Origin: Streptomyces olivaceoviridis
GTDB taxonomy: Bacteria > Actinomycetota > Actinomycetes > Streptomycetales > Streptomycetaceae
Length of the DNA stretch: 64,000 bases
Direction of reading: 5' to 3'
Assembly: GCF_014650115.1 (NCBI RefSeq)
Contig: NZ_BMUI01000017.1
Coordinates: 62,001-126,000, forward strand
Below are positions 63,759 through 64,000 of the stretch, in pieces. The translations under genes and the position numbers were made by a program. Within the stretch, counting starts at the first letter, position 1. Each line of letters opens with the position of its first letter. Below the pieces are notes generated by a model, which was not told where the DNA came from, did no database searches, and saw only the letters and a program-made list of their open reading frames with translations.

Positions 63759-64000
63759 ATGTCCACGGCGTCCGCGGTGTCGACGACGTACCTGGAGCTG
63801 TCGCAGGAGGGCGACGGCGCCCACAAGTTCTACGAAGTCACCGTCGACGGACAGGTGGTGACGGTGCGGTACGGCAGGATCGGCGCGGCCGGACAGACGC
63901 AGACGACGACGTTCCCGACCGCGGAGAAGGCGCGGGCCGCCGCCGCGCGGAAGGTGGGGGAGAAGGTCCGCAAGGGATACGCCCCGGCGGTCCAGGGACA
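63759..64000 (+). CDS. WGR-domain protein, 5' part (3' end outside window)
   Basis: The frame opens at ATG 63759 behind GGGGGAGGGG and runs off the window after 80 codons. 'YLELSQEGDGAHKFYEVTVD', 'VTVRYGRIGAAGQTQTTTF' and 'KARAAAARKVGEKVRKGYAP' are a complete WGR domain (here YGRIG), as found at the N-terminus of MolR-like and bacterial PARP-like proteins. What follows the domain cannot be seen. Confidence 0.85.
   Translation, partial: MSTASAVSTTYLELSQEGDGAHKFYEVTVDGQVVTVRYGRIGAAGQTQTTTFPTAEKARAAAARKVGEKVRKGYAPAVQG

Overview
This window is a GC-rich actinobacterial chromosome segment, almost certainly Streptomyces. Codon third positions are nearly all G or C, GTG and TTG starts are common, several promoters look leaderless, and many genes belong to families typical of streptomycetes (ANTAR, DUF574-type methyltransferase, TAP-like hydrolase, multi-gene Rsb partner-switching sets, HbpS/SenS/SenR). 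I see no rRNA, tRNA, prophage, insertion sequence or CRISPR array. Both window edges cut a gene.

Left part (1-8.4 kb): the 3' end of a secreted beta-helix protein, an AraC regulator, an ANTAR protein, a divergent pair of M20 amidohydrolase and fold-type I amino-acid decarboxylase, and a large KatE-type catalase. From 8.4 to 12.9 kb a translationally coupled minus-strand operon encodes RsbR, RsbS, RsbT, an RsbT-RsbX-like fusion and a GAF-PPM phosphatase, a stressosome-like stress module. A 39-bp tandem repeat array and an acyltransferase follow.

Redox island (15.6-21.1 kb): furA-katG, a convergent hbpS, then divergent senS-senR. This matches the redox system known from S. reticuli, in which HbpS and the SenS/SenR two-component system control furS-cpeB. 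A perfect 24-bp palindrome lies between hbpS and senS. The next unit (21.2-24.5 kb) is a beta-lactamase locus arranged like blaB-blaA-blaL of S. cacaoi.

Middle (24.6-42.2 kb): a TetR/permease/amidohydrolase unit, a short-chain dehydrogenase, an APH-like kinase, a second stress module (RsbQ hydrolase, PAS-PPM RsbP and a 2H phosphoesterase in one operon), a CUT1 sugar ABC transporter without its own ATPase, a polysaccharide deacetylase, a prolyl aminopeptidase, a tiny membrane protein and a secreted SGNH hydrolase.

Right part (42.2-64 kb): a coupled cis-prenyltransferase and MpaB/DUF2236-EF-hand fusion (the most unusual unit here), two coupled exported hydrolases, an AhpD-like protein, a DMT permease, a polyamine-type ABC operon divergent from a GntR regulator and a soluble Cache protein, azoreductase/HxlR, an S41 peptidase, a GCS2-type ligase, a DUF574-type methyltransferase, an SDR behind twin palindromic operators, and the start of a WGR protein.

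The dominant theme is stress and redox sensing: two catalases, FurA, HbpS/SenSR and two distinct Rsb phosphatase branches lie within 35 kb. Start sites were chosen from Shine-Dalgarno matches, ATGA/GTGA/TGATG couplings and reading-frame composition. Family names rest on motifs recognised by eye, not on database searches.
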